Below, piece after piece: positions 33,985 to 45,858 of a stretch of 64,000 nt of DNA. The DNA comes from Mytilus galloprovincialis (Eukaryota > Mollusca > Bivalvia > Mytilida > Mytilidae): contig NC_134841.1 of the NCBI RefSeq assembly GCF_965363235.1, positions 32,021,440 to 32,085,439 of the forward strand. Direction: 5' to 3'. Made by a program: the position numbers and the translations under genes. The first letter of the stretch is position 1, and the number at the start of each line of letters is the position of its first letter. The notes beneath the pieces were generated by a model. The model made no database searches. It saw nothing but the letters and a program-made list of their open reading frames with translations, and had not been told where the DNA came from.

Positions 33985-34930
33985 TCACGGTGTAGAATGG
34001 TAAAGGACTTATCGGGTTTTTGTCGGCGTTTCCGCACTAGTCGGGTTCGGCAACGGACTGAATTTATCTCGTTTTGTTTTCAGACAGTATGACACAAAAT
34101 GAGCCAAATAGACGAAAATAAGTCGTTAGTGTTTATGTTTATATGATCACGGAAGGCACCGATGATCTAACTTTGCAAAATTTTTCATTTTGCTTCGGTA
34201 CCACTTGTGGCTTTTTCAAAAAGCTCCACACTAAACAGGACATCAGGCCGAACACAGCTACTAATGGTGTGATTTCCGTTCAAATACACAGTATATTAGA
34301 ATGTGGACTTTTTGTACTCCTGTATTACATACAAAATACATATTAGAACCACTTGTGTGCATTCAAAAACTTAAAATATCGTATATTAAAGCTTTATCAA
34401 AATTGCTTGGCAGCGGACTAATCGGGTTTCCCTAAAACGACATGTTTTTTGGCACCGAACTGCAACTGTCATACAAGTGACAGGTATTTTAAGCTCTAGA
34501 TAGCTATAAAATCAGGTTCTATCCACCAATTTCTACATATATGAAAATACCTGTACAAAGTCAGGTATATGAGTTTTCATCCATTGGTTTAATTGATGTG
34601 TTTGAGCTTTTGATTTTGCCATTTCAATAATTACAGGACTTTCATTATTAATTTTCCTCAGAGTTCAGTATTTTTGTTATTTTAATGCTTACCCTCACAT
34701 TACTTTGTCAAACCTATTGGATATTATAGATGTGATAATCTATCAAGAGCACTATACATAAATGAATGACAGGCAAGAAAGTTGCATGTCAACAATATTG
34801 AGTTCCAGATCCACAACCTTAAAACCTTACAGACTTATCTACACAGTGTAGAATGGTAACAGACTTATCAGGTTTTTTTCGGCGTTTCCGCACTAATCGG
34901 GTTCAGCTACGGACGTATCATGTTTTCAGG
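33985..34930 (+). repeat. Direct repeat pair, ~100 bp, 860 bp apart
   Basis: GGCGTTTCCGCACTAGTCGG (34025) and GGCGTTTCCGCACTAATCGG (34881) sit in two similar ~95-bp blocks, each preceded by GTGTAGAATGGTAA. Between them lies a fragment of the GTACAAAGTCAGG repeat (34545-34690). It may be a decayed element with direct ends or a small duplication. Confidence 0.5.
34545..34690 (+). repeat. Mussel repeat F fragment
   Basis: Contains CCTGTACAAAGTCAGGTATA and, further on, CTCAGAGTTCAGTATTTTTG. Matching segments are at 48522-48660, and the first part also at 56293. Class unresolved. Confidence 0.5.
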
Positions 34931-35597
34931 TGACAACATTTGGCGTAAGTGGTTATTTCTTTCAATTTGTATTAAAGCAGAATTGATATTTCCAAATAAG
35001 CTTGATGTCACGGAATGAGGAAATTATTTATTTTGCTGGATATCTAGTCATATATTCATGGGAAGCTACGTATTATTTTAAATTGTTTCCACCAATGTGG
35101 TACCCCAACTTGAAAACAAACATTTTTCATGGAAAGATGTCCAATTAAAGCGTGTTTTAAGCTTGTTGATTTCTTCTGCAAGTAAATATTTGGTTATTAT
35201 TCATTAAATGTAGACATTTTCCCTTTCGGAACTGTTTCATGCACTATTAAGGTTTAAATGATGGTTAATTTTGAAAATTTGTGGAACCGGACTTTTTGTG
35301 CGCAAATGAATATGGAGACTCATATCGTTTCTGTCAGTCTATGTGTTTACTCCGCCTGCATGGTTGTTCAATACTTCTTACTTTATACATTAATCACACA
35401 TCACACACTGATATATTTTATTTATCCACAAACAAATGTATGGGATTCTATCAGTATCTCGGCCTCATAGCAGGGAGGTTTCTAGTCCAAATAATTATGA
35501 CGTCTGGGAAGCTATTCTAGATGCTTGCTTTGACGCCCTTCTGCGACGATGTAAAGCCTTTCAAGACGTGATAGTTATTTGAACTAGTAGGTATAAA

Positions 35598-36062
35598 AAA
35601 GAAGATATGGTATGATTGCCAATAAGACAACTCTCCACAAGAGTCCAAAATGACACAGTAATTATCAATTATAGGTCACCGTATGGCCTTCAACCATGAG
35701 CAAAGTCTATACCGCATAGTCAGCTATAAAAGGCCCCAAAATGACAATCGGTTAAACAATTCACGAGAAAACAAACGGCCTTATCTATATAAAAAAAAAT
35801 GAACGAAAAACAAATGTGTGACACATCAGCAAATGTCAACAACTGAATTACAGGCTCCTGACTTGGGACAGGCACATACATACATACATAATGTGGCGGG
35901 GTTAAACATGTTAGTTGGGGCAGTGGTATAATAGTACACCATAAGAACGAACTACAAAAATCATTGAAAAAGGCTTAACTCATCAGATGGACAAAAATAC
36001 AAGTGGACGTGGCTGGGTACTTGTACATCCAAACAACAAAAAGACAACGAACAGATCTGCAA
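35598..36062 (+). repeat. Mussel repeat B, long copy
   Basis: Starts AGAAGATATGGTATGATTGC, runs through ACCGTATGGCCTTCAACCAT and GACTTGGGACAGGCACATAC, and ends near CATCCAAACAACAAAAAGAC. At about 465 bp this is the longest copy in the window. No frame or inverted end is visible, so I leave the class open. Confidence 0.7.
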
Positions 36063-37981
36063 GTACTCGCAGTTAATTGACAACTATTACAAACATCATG
36101 CATCTAACATGCACTAAATGGGTTCATAATTTAGGTTGTCATAGTTATTCACCGGCTCCATGGCATCAACAATTGTTTTTCAAGGCTGTAACTTAAAGCT
36201 TCACTCATACATGCATCATTATGAATATTTCTATTACGCCGGAATGAACGTGTCTTTTCGAAACATCCATCAAAAGACCTTCACATGTTAATATGGGATA
36301 GAGCAGAAATAGACCACTTGTGTTTTGTTTGGCATTGCATGGGATATTGCCCCATACCGATGTACCGAAGTAAAATACATGGGGTTATTAAAATCTTTTA
36401 TTTTTCATTTCCAAATTAAAACAAACAAAAAATACGAAAACATCATTTTTTACCCTGGTAAAACAATAAAAACACAATAAGTCCTGTGCTAAATAAAAAT
36501 AAGGGTGATCCAAAAGTAATGGTCTAAAGTGTGCTATTTATGGCAATGATATGCTTGACTAATATGTTCATCTTCAATGTATTTGCTTATTAAAAGATGA
36601 AGTTATTTAAGGTCATTTATGTTTGACATAATGTTATATCTTAATTGATAAAATTGAGAATGGAAATGGGGAATGTGACAAAGACACCATTTCAATATAT
36701 CATGTTTATCAGATTTGATAAATCACCAAATTAATACATTATGTTGGTTATAATGGTTGAATAACATACCTAAAAATACAAACAGGAAGTTAAAAAAAAT
36801 GTCAAGCAGGTATGAACTGAAATCCACATTTCTATAGGATCAAGAATACCCATAAAACATTAAAATGATTTAATAAAAAAATCAGTGACAAGTAAACCAG
36901 CTTATTTCTGGCAATGGAAATTATTATAAAATCGAATGTTTAAAAAAAGTTGTGCTGGAGTTGTTCCCCCTTTCCATTCACTTATTTATACTATACATTG
37001 TTTGATATTGCTATGTTACAACAGTGATGATTATAAGCAATTTTAGCCAAACACTATTTGTAGTGGAGGTGTTCCCCTTTGTTTCTTTTATTGTGGCTTC
37101 AGTTTACATGTTGTAATGTTCAGAAGGAGATGTCCTAGCCACATAAACATCATATAAAACAAATTTATAATCATTTTTTTTTATAACCAGATCTGTGGTT
37201 CAGGTGCTTATACAAATAATACACATTTAGGGATACATTCATGTTTTTAAACACCTGTTGCCAAACAGTGGTAAACTTTACCAACCGATAGATGACAAAT
37301 TTCCCTTTTACATCATAATCCTTAACATCAATCATGAGCTTATTTTCAGATATCATTTTATCTAAACGTTTTATGATCAATGAAGTAAATACATTGACAT
37401 GAAATATAATCAGTGTTGGGATTCATTAGAAAAGTCTTTTTTTTTGTTGTTGCTGATTAGACCAATTTAGGATGCAATAAATATGAATAATTTGCTGATA
37501 AATTGTATCTGAGGATTAAATTTTTGTTTTTATATATTTTGGTGATTTTTTTTTAGATGTTTACTGGATTACAATAAAGACACATGTTCAGTTTATATTC
37601 TATATAAATGCATTTCATCATAAGAATGGACCATCACACTGAATACATTAACATGGTAGGTATAGATAAAAATATTACTTCAAAAATTAGTGATTGCTTA
37701 GCAAGATACAAATTAAACTAGAATGTTCAAAGGGAAATGACTCAAAAAATAATTTCAGATTAAAAAAAAAATTCAGTTATGTCCCTTTGATTAATTTAAT
37801 ATATGTTTGTTTTGTCTGTATATCTGTTCCACAATATGTTTGTTAACACCAAATCTTACACACTGACAGTAAATATAGGAATAAATATTTTGTTATCAAT
37901 TTACTGTATATAATATATTTTTATTAGTTTGATTAGTATGTGAAGCTGAGCAAGACCGTACGTACTGGTAATATTAAAATA
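36063..37981. other. Intergenic, no gene recognised
   Basis: AT-rich sequence with only short chance frames. A 40-bp scrap of repeat C lies at 36652-36690. Confidence 0.5.
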
Positions 37982-38930
37982 TTGTAAATTCAGAAATTAT
38001 TGTGAAGTTTTTATTATTGTGAAAAATGCAACAGAGTTGTAAACGCAATGATTTGAATTCGCATTTTGAAATATTTTATATGAATTAAACAGGATTTTTC
38101 TCAAAATTGTAAAAATTAAAAATCGCATTTAAAGTCATATGAAATTAGACACTGGTGAAAAATAATGTTTATTCAATTCTTGAACCAATGCATGTATTTT
38201 TCAAAAACTTAGTCTTCAATGCAGGATTTTATCATTTTTAACGCAAACATGATTGTTAATTTTTTTTTCTCTCTGTCTGTTATGATAGGAAAATATGGCG
38301 GCTAATTATTTGTCGTGTTTTGAAGCCGAAGTTTACCGATTGTCACCTTATAGTAAACAATCAACAAAAAAGCATGGATATTGAGCACATGTATAACATG
38401 TATATGTACATGTACAATCAGATTATAGTTTATTTCAATTAGAGCTCATGTGTATTGCGATCACCAGAATTTTATGAGACAGGTCAAGCTAAGGTCACTT
38501 TGCATACAGAAATATGTCGGAGAAATGATTCCTGGAAGCAAGCAATTAAAAAAAGTAAACTTTATCTAAATATGGACAAATCAAAGAATTTTCTTCAGAA
38601 AAAAGTATATGTACATAGGTTTTTTATCACTATTTTTTTGTTTTTTTATGCATTGAAAAGCGCTTAGGAAACACCAAACGGCATATAAATATAGCACATT
38701 ATCGAAAATGACTGACTCATTGTGGTTTCACATGGCGGGTGAGAGTAAATGTTTATTTAGATAAGCGCTATATAAGCACTGTAAATAATAATATTGGTTT
38801 GATAATGAAAACTATCAATTTAGTTATAAAAAACATATGCATCAATTTTTTTAAATTTGAGGTTTCATATGACTAAGTCTAAAATGGCAAAATCGCAATA
38901 ATATGCACACAATAATTTCTGAATTTACAG
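37982..38930. mobile_element. TA-family MITE, copy E, split by a later insertion
   Basis: The left part (37982-38132) and right part (38874-38930) together make one copy of the 206-bp MITE family, ending CAATAATTTCTGAATTTACA. A 741-bp insertion separates them at the AAGTCTAAAATG motif. Confidence 0.8.
38133..38873. mobile_element. 741-bp element with GTCATATGAAA inverted ends, nested
   Basis: Left AGTCATATGAAATTAG and right TTTCATATGACT form an 11-12-bp inverted repeat at the exact point where the surrounding MITE is interrupted. The flanks suggest a short TAA duplication. The interior includes ATGGCGGCTAATTATTTG and AAGCGCTATATAAGCACTGT but no recognisable protein. Confidence 0.65.
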
Positions 38931-39728
38931 TCAATAAAACAATTTAACATATAAACCATTCAAATCAAATGTTTAGGAAATCTCCTTTAAGAATACAGAA
39001 TCTAATTAGCTTAAACCACCCTGAACACTAGGTGAAGGTCAATTGAATGAAAAATTTTACTAAATGAGATACACTTATGATTTTCTGTTAGAAATCTGGT
39101 TAAATAGCCAATATGCATTTAAACATGACCTAATTAAAAATAAATTGACAATTGGTATAATGGATACACAATTATTTTTTTATACAAAGATCCACTTTAA
39201 GAATACTGATTTATGATAAACAACAAATTTCAGAGAGGTGATTATTCTGAAGATCCTTTCCATGACCATTTCAAGCAATTCTTTTATAATAAATACTCAG
39301 CTATAAAAATTACAAAATGCTATGTACATGTATTTGTCTGTATAGCAATATTTGTCAAAAAACAATTGAAAAACCCACATACATTTGAGCTTAAAGAATT
39401 CTCGGTGTGTTGAAGACTCATTGGTGGTTTGAGCGGTTTTCTTATCTTTGTTTGGGTTGTTATATCTGTGATCCATTTTCCATTTTCATTCTTACATATA
39501 AGTTGTTCACAGTGTATGAATTTTACTGTAAATAATGATGGGTTTTTTTCCCAGGTGATTGAATTGAACATATTGAAATGTAAACCTTGAAACCATTGAC
39601 CAGTAGTGTGACCAATTATGAAAACAGAATTAATGTTTCCTGAGACAAGACATCATCTACCTGGAACATTTATCAAAGGTATATTAGATAAAGATTGTCA
39701 CAATGAATGTTGACTCCACAGTCCCATA
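38931..39728. other. Intergenic, no gene recognised
   Basis: AT-rich sequence with only chance frames. Confidence 0.5.
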
Positions 39729-39955
39729 CTAAAATTCAGAATGGAAATGGGAAATGTGTCAAAGAGACCCGACCATAGAGCAGACAATCGAATAAGGCCA
39801 CCAATGGGTCTTCAATGTAGGGAGAAAATCCTCCAACCGGAGGGGTCCTTTAGCTGGCTCCTACACAAATATGTACACTAGTTCAGTGATAATGGGCGTC
39901 ATACTAAACACTGAGTTATACACAAGAAATGCAAAAATACAATTAGCGATGAAAA
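39729..39955 (+). repeat. Mussel repeat C, copy 2
   Basis: Begins AAAATTCAGAATGGAAATGG, lacks the ACAACAACC segment, and continues with GGTCTTCAATGTAGGGAGAA and GTTCAGTGATAATGGGCGTC. Confidence 0.65.
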
Positions 39956-40107
39956 ATAATATCTGACTGTTGCATTTATATCTGATATTTATGTAGCAGT
40001 TGAATTATAAAATTATTACATTTCTATATAACCATCATTATATTTTTTTTAAGATAAAGTTTATTGCATTATTGAAATGTTTCTAATGCATATTTGAAAA
40101 ATAATTA

Positions 40108-40245
40108 TATGGTCCAAATACTCATTGGGTCCGACCCGTTAATAACCAAAGGAGTATAAACCCATATGTTCGGACCATATGAGAAAACTCATATGGTCAT
40201 GACTATACGCGTATGGTCCAAATACTCATATGGTCCTGAACATAA
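40108..40245 (-). repeat. Palindrome cluster 1 (decayed CCGTACGG type)
   Basis: Contains GGACCATATGAGAAAACTCATATGGTC-like arms and ACTATACGCGTATGGTCC. It ends with GGTCCAAATACTCATATGG, which is the inverse of the head of cluster 2. Many CpGs appear to have changed to TpG/CpA compared with clusters 2 and 3. Confidence 0.7.
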
Positions 40246-41269
40246 ACACCATAACGTCACTTAAACTTCCTTTTGAATTTGTTGTCAAAAGTCAAATTGA
40301 AAATTTTAGTTTAAATACATTGACTGATATATTTAAAAATAATAGAAATATTCTTTAATCATAATTGAATTTAAATGCCATAAGGTATAAACTTAATTCA
40401 TTATTAGCATGTTGTTTGTAAGTCTTGTTAAGCAAACAAATAACATGAGGATGTAATTTGCAGTGGTACATTTTATTAGTTGCATGCAGTTGCCTTAAAC
40501 AAAAGTTGATATTTTTTCTGAAAGGTGGTAGCATTGTTTTTGATGATTTCCGTATAGTTTTATTTTGGTCTAACAATACTAGCATTACCCTTTCTTTATC
40601 CTTGTCAATCCACTTTCAAGGATTCTCAGTTACACCATTGATTTAAACCATACATGTTATATCCCTATAAATCTATAGGCATGATGTTTTTTTTTCCATT
40701 GGAAATCAAGCAAACAACAAACACCTACTTGATAAATATTTTCATGGTTTTTCATTGGGTATTGTCTAATGAACATTCCTATCAACCTTTCACCTTTTGA
40801 TGTTTTTTATCTTTTATTTCAGATGAAAGTAAACCAGAGTACATCATATTGATTCCTTGACATTAGGAATTTCGAACAAAAGATAACATCAGCCTAGTAG
40901 AGTTTTTTTTTTAAATAATATAGAAATATAGAAATGATCACACAATTCTAAATGGATACTAGTTTTTCTGTTGAAAGAACTACATTACTTTGGATACTTA
41001 GACAATAATAACATAAGAAATGTTAGATAAATTATTTTAAAACTGTCATAACAATCAACATTTAGTGAAAAAGTAATGGGGAATTCCCCTAAATCGATGT
41101 AGAAACAAGTTGAGTATAACTGAGAATGTCTATATGCTTCCAGAAATTGAACTTGACGAATGCAATTCAGTGAGCTGTATTACTGTAAAAAAAAATGAAA
41201 ATAAATATTTGTTTTAGATGTATCTTTATTTCCACCCACGCAACATCTGTCTGTTTAACCATCCAGTCT
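40246..41269. other. Intergenic, no gene recognised
   Basis: AT-rich sequence with only chance frames. Confidence 0.5.
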
Positions 41270-41474
41270 TGTTAGCTCTCTCTATTGTATAATTATTGCC
41301 AGATTTTTATGAAACTTATAGCATAAAATATATATGGTTTATATAAGCAATGTCTGGTCCTAAGTTCAAAAATTAGTGCTGATCACATTTTAAAAAGTTT
41401 GGCCCATTGAATATGCTAATCATACAGATAGTTGCATTGTTAGGGCTCTCACATGTACAATTCTTGCCACCTAT

Positions 41475-41625
41475 ATATATATGTTCCAGACCATATGAGT
41501 ATTTGGACCGTACGCGTACGGTCCGGACCGTATACGTATACTCGTACGGTCCGACCATACGCGTACGGTCGGACCGTATGAGTATACGCGTATGGTCCAG
41601 TACGAGCTGACCATACATGTAATTA
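41475..41625 (+). repeat. Palindrome cluster 2 (GGACCGTACGCGTACGGTCC)
   Basis: Head TATATGTTCCAGACCATATG, then AGTATTTGG, then a run of CpG-rich inverted repeats including the perfect 20-bp palindrome GGACCGTACGCGTACGGTCC and near-palindromes GACCATACGCGTACGGTC and TATGAGTATACGCGTATGG. It is far richer in CpG than the surrounding DNA. Confidence 0.85.
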
Positions 41626-41639
41626 GATCATATGGGTTA

Positions 41640-43418
41640 AATTTCAAAAAATTAACATTAATCACAATCTTTATTTTCAGATTTACTAATTTAATATTAT
41701 TACAATTACACGGATAAAATGAACAAATGAACAATTGAAATAAAATATTTGTTTAATTGTATATCTTAATCCTAATTTTGGTACTCTCAACCAATGTTAC
41801 ACTTGCTACCACAAGTATTAAACGTACTAATATTTTTTACATTTACATTTTTGCAGTTCTGTATGTTCCTTAGCAAAAATATTTTTTGGTAAAGTTTCTA
41901 AATATTCTAAAACAATTGTCCTCCCACATTATATTTACTTCTGATATTTTCAATTTTAGTGATCATAATTCAATTATTTTACTGAGTGATCGACATGTTT
42001 TAAAAAACAAGAGATTAACAGATTCAATTAGCGTGAATTTTTTAAATCATTAAAATATATAGTTGTTTTTTTTTAGTGGAAGAAGACGTCAAGTCTTCTG
42101 AAGACTTAAGGGGCTGACCATTGGCATTGAGTCTCCGTATGCCGCATTCATTTCGTGTATTACAATTTCAAAACAACTTAGATTCCTGACACCGATTTTT
42201 ACACATGATTAGGCATCTGAATCATTTAATTTGTAAATTATGATTGTAAAACAATCACTATCGTAAATATGACCCTTTTATTTATGTAAATTATTAGATT
42301 CCATCTCATCAACATGAACGATATTTGTTTACTTGTAACAGGATGTTTTAACTGTAGATATTTGTATTACGCATGCGTGAATTTGGTATCGGTACAACTC
42401 GCACTGTTTACAAGTTCGCCCTTGAAGTTACGAATTTGCAATCCTGCAGACAAGAAGATTTTGTTTTTATATAAATAAAAAGGATATATAAAGTGTTGTC
42501 TTTATTCATGGTTTTCCTTTGTCATGTGAATTAGATGCCCTTCGTAACATACATGTGAACCTCCCGTTTAGGAGAAAAAACTCCCGTGTATGAAATTTTT
42601 CAGACGCCATATTTGATCATTTCTTACTACTGTACGGGTGTAATTGACACCTGTGTTAAATTTTACCTGAAGATCAAAGAAGATGTATAATTATATGGCT
42701 TCACTTGACAGCTTGAGTGTCAAACATACTGGTAATCAACGATGTTTACCTCCGGCTAACTGCCGTTGTGTTATCAAAACGATGTGTATTGGGAATATTG
42801 AAATACTTTTTTGTTACTTCCCTTTGTTTTATCCTGTTTTCAGTTATTTTGCTTTTAAAAATGTAAATTGTAAAAAGACTATAAATGATTAATATTTTAA
42901 TCAAATAATCATAAAAGGATGTTGATTAAATGAATTTAAATGATTTTGGACAAATAAAAAAATTAAAATTTATAGATTATTTTAGCAATCTAGACCTCCT
43001 TTCAAGGATAAAATTGAAGTTTATATCATAATTTTGTTTACAACAGAAGGTTTCTTAATTAATTTACGATGTTGCAAATATACATGTGGAGCTTATTTCT
43101 TTCTTATTTGTCTATACATTTACAAATGATAAGGAGATGAAGACATGAACAAAAATATATACAGATAAGATATATAAATATAATGATTCATTTGCTAGCA
43201 GTGAACAATCATTTGTCAAAAACAAAACAAAACAAAACAAGAAACAGATTCTTCTTATTATTTTATTTTATTCAAATAGAGAGGCAATAATGGAACTATA
43301 AACATTACAATTTGATGGAAATTTGAAGAAAAAACACAATTTCTACATCATTTGGTTACATTTATGACAAAATTTATGTCGATAAAAAAACATGATGTTT
43401 TGACCATTCAGTACTTAA
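41640..43418. other. No gene recognised
   Basis: AT-rich sequence with only chance frames. At 42074-42110 there is a small palindrome (AAGTCTTCTGAAGACTT). Confidence 0.5.
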
Positions 43419-43483
43419 CCCTTTCCTCCATAATGACGCTTTTTGACGCCACCCCCTTTACTCCATAATGACGCCTTTTGACG
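43419..43483 (+). repeat. Direct repeat of CTCCATAATGACGCCTTTTGACGCC type
   Basis: Two adjacent ~33-bp units: CTCCATAATGACGCTTTTTG and CTCCATAATGACGCCTTTTG, each followed by ACGCC. This resembles transposon-end sequences but no partner end was found. Confidence 0.5.
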
Positions 43484-44065
43484 CCTGTGTAGTACCTCAG
43501 TTGAAACACTTTGACTACAAAGTGTCTGCAGTAGACTCAATAAAATTTGTATCCAATATGAAAAGGAATATCATAGGAATATTCTACTTAAATTTATTTA
43601 ATGAAATATTTGTTTTTTGCAATGCATTTTAATACTTTAAAGCCTATTTTCAGCATTTTATTGAAAAATTCTATTTTGTGTTCATTTTTTACAGTGGGTT
43701 GTGATGATCTTCCAGTTAGGTTACCCTCATTTGGAGTGTTGTTCCCAACCTGTTAAAGGTCCATCTTTGTGCATAATTCAAAATTGGAAATTTCAACAAG
43801 CATCTAATATTCTTAATCTGGAAAATAAACCCTGGTCTGCTAGCTTCATGTATATTTTTTCTACCGATTTAATATATAACTAGAATCATGCAAACAGACT
43901 TAAGGAAAAGGCATGTAAGTTCATCATACAAATATGACACTTTTTCTAGACAATCCAGATCTTGCAAAATACGTCGCTAAAAATTGTAACCTTTAAAATT
44001 GTTGTGCAGTAAAAACCCATATGGGAACTTTCAAAAGTTGGCAGGTATGTAACAAGTCTTACTAT

Positions 44066-44330
44066 TTTTATGCTCCATTTATGGGCAATATGTTTTCTAG
44101 TCTGTCCGTCCGTCCTGCTTCTGGTTATAAAGTTTATGGTCGAGGTAGTTTTTGATGAAGTTGAAATCCAATCAACTTGAAACTTAGTACACATGTGTTC
44201 CTCTTGATATGATCTTCTTAATTACTGCCAAATTAAAGATTTTACCTAATTTTCATAGTCAACTGAACATAGAAAATGATTGTACGGATGGGAAATCCAT
44301 GTACTTATGACCTTTTCTTGTTTGAAGAAA
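44066..44330 (+). repeat. Mollusc dispersed repeat (TGCTCCATTTATGGGCAATA type)
   Basis: Contains TTTATGCTCCATTTATGGGC, GTCTGTCCGTCCGTCC, TCGAGGTAGTTTTTGATGAA and CAACTTGAAACTTAGTACAC. I recognise the pattern from other mollusc sequences. The class is unresolved. Confidence 0.55.
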
Positions 44331-44545
44331 AAAAATACATTTTAACGATAATGGAACAAAGCAGCCTGGGTAAGTGGGGCTGCTTTTATGGTAATTCAAG
44401 TTACCTTTTATTCACCTTCTTCCACTTCAGAGCTATCAGCTCTTTGATTCAATTATAAAATTAACTTTTTTATATCTATTTGAGAGTTAAGTTATATTGA
44501 TCAGTTATATGGATCTAATTAACTTTGACAACTTCTTAATATTAG

Positions 44546-44660
44546 TCAGACCGTACGCGTACGGTCCGACCGTATGAGTATTTTGAAAAAGTACGCATAC
44601 GGTCCAGACCGTACGCGTACGGCCCAAATACTCATACGGTCTGGAACATATATATAAATT
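44546..44660 (-). repeat. Palindrome cluster 3, inverted relative to cluster 2
   Basis: Includes GACCGTACGCGTACGGTC and CCGTACGCGTACGG, and ends GGCCCAAATACTCATACGGT then CTGGAACATATATAT, the inverse of the cluster 2 head with two changes. Repeat B follows immediately. Confidence 0.85.
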
Positions 44661-45058
44661 GCCAATGAGAAAACTCTTCACAAGAGACCAAATGACACAA
44701 ACATAAACAACTATAGGGGACTGTACAGCCTTCAACAATGAGAAAAGCCCAAACCTCATAGTCAGCTATAAAAGGCTTGAGATAAAAATGTTAAACAATT
44801 CAAAAAAGAAAAAAAAAGTCTAATTTATGTTCACCAAAAAAAATGATTGAAAAACAAATATGTAATACAACAACCACTGAATAACAGGGTTTTGACTAGG
44901 GACAGGCACATACATACAGAATGTGGTGGTTTAAAACATGTTAGCAGGATATTAGACCTCCTCTAACCTGGGACAGTACAACATAAGAACGAACTATAAA
45001 AATCAATTAAAAAAGACCAAACTCATCTGATGGATATAAATAGAAGTACATCTAACAA
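44661..45058 (+). repeat. Mussel repeat B, diverged copy
   Basis: Begins AATTGCCAATGAGAAAACTC and continues with GTACAGCCTTCAACAATGAG and GACTAGGGACAGGCACATAC. It is about 400 bp and more diverged than the 35598 copy. Confidence 0.65.
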
Positions 45059-45858
45059 AAACTTATATCATAAATTCATATTAGCAATGTCTCTGACAAG
45101 TTCGAAAATTCGTGCTAATCTATAAATTTTAAAATCGTTATGCCCCTTGGAAATATTAATAATAAAATTGCATTGTAGCCCTTTCATGTGTAAAATTCGT
45201 TGAAGATTTTTATGAAACTTTTCTATGTTACATGAGCAATGTCTCAGACAAGCTTGGAAATCAGTTCTGATCAAACATTTTATAAGACTGAAAAATTTAA
45301 AAAATGTTGCTCCTATATTGGTTTCACGTTGTTTTTCGTCATCTGCGTTGCCAGCCTTGTCAGAAGATGGATGATTTCTGGATAATAACTTTAGTATAAG
45401 TAAATAGAAATCAATAAAATTTTACAACAATGTTTATAACCACTTAAGAAGGTTGGGATTGATTTTTGGGGTTTTGGTCCCAACAATTTAGGAATTAGGG
45501 GCACAAATAAGCATTTTTATTCAACCGCAAAAATTGAAATTTTTTTGTGTCATATATTGTATCACGTTGGCATTGTCGTCCGAAGACATTTGGTTTTCGC
45601 ACTCTAACTTTAGTAAAAGTAAATAGAAATCTATGAAATTCAAACACAACAGTTTAGGAATTAGGGGCCAAAAGGGGCCCAAATAAGCATTTTTCTTGGT
45701 TTTCGCACAATAACTTAAGAATAAGTAAACAGAAAACTATGAAATTTTAACATAAGGTCTACGGCCACAAAAGGAAAGTTGTGATTGATTTTGGTAGTTT
45801 AAGTCCCAACAGTTTAGGAATTAGGGGTAAAAAACATGTCCCAAAATAAGCATTTTTT

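Noticed and set aside
35258-35520. Two overlapping plus-strand frames of 70-79 codons
   Set aside because: No domain, no splice sites, and typical length for chance frames in this tract.
41373-41734. 67-87-codon frames over the palindrome cluster on both strands
   Set aside because: The palindromes generate Tyr/Arg/Thr-rich frames on both strands, which is a by-product of the repeat.
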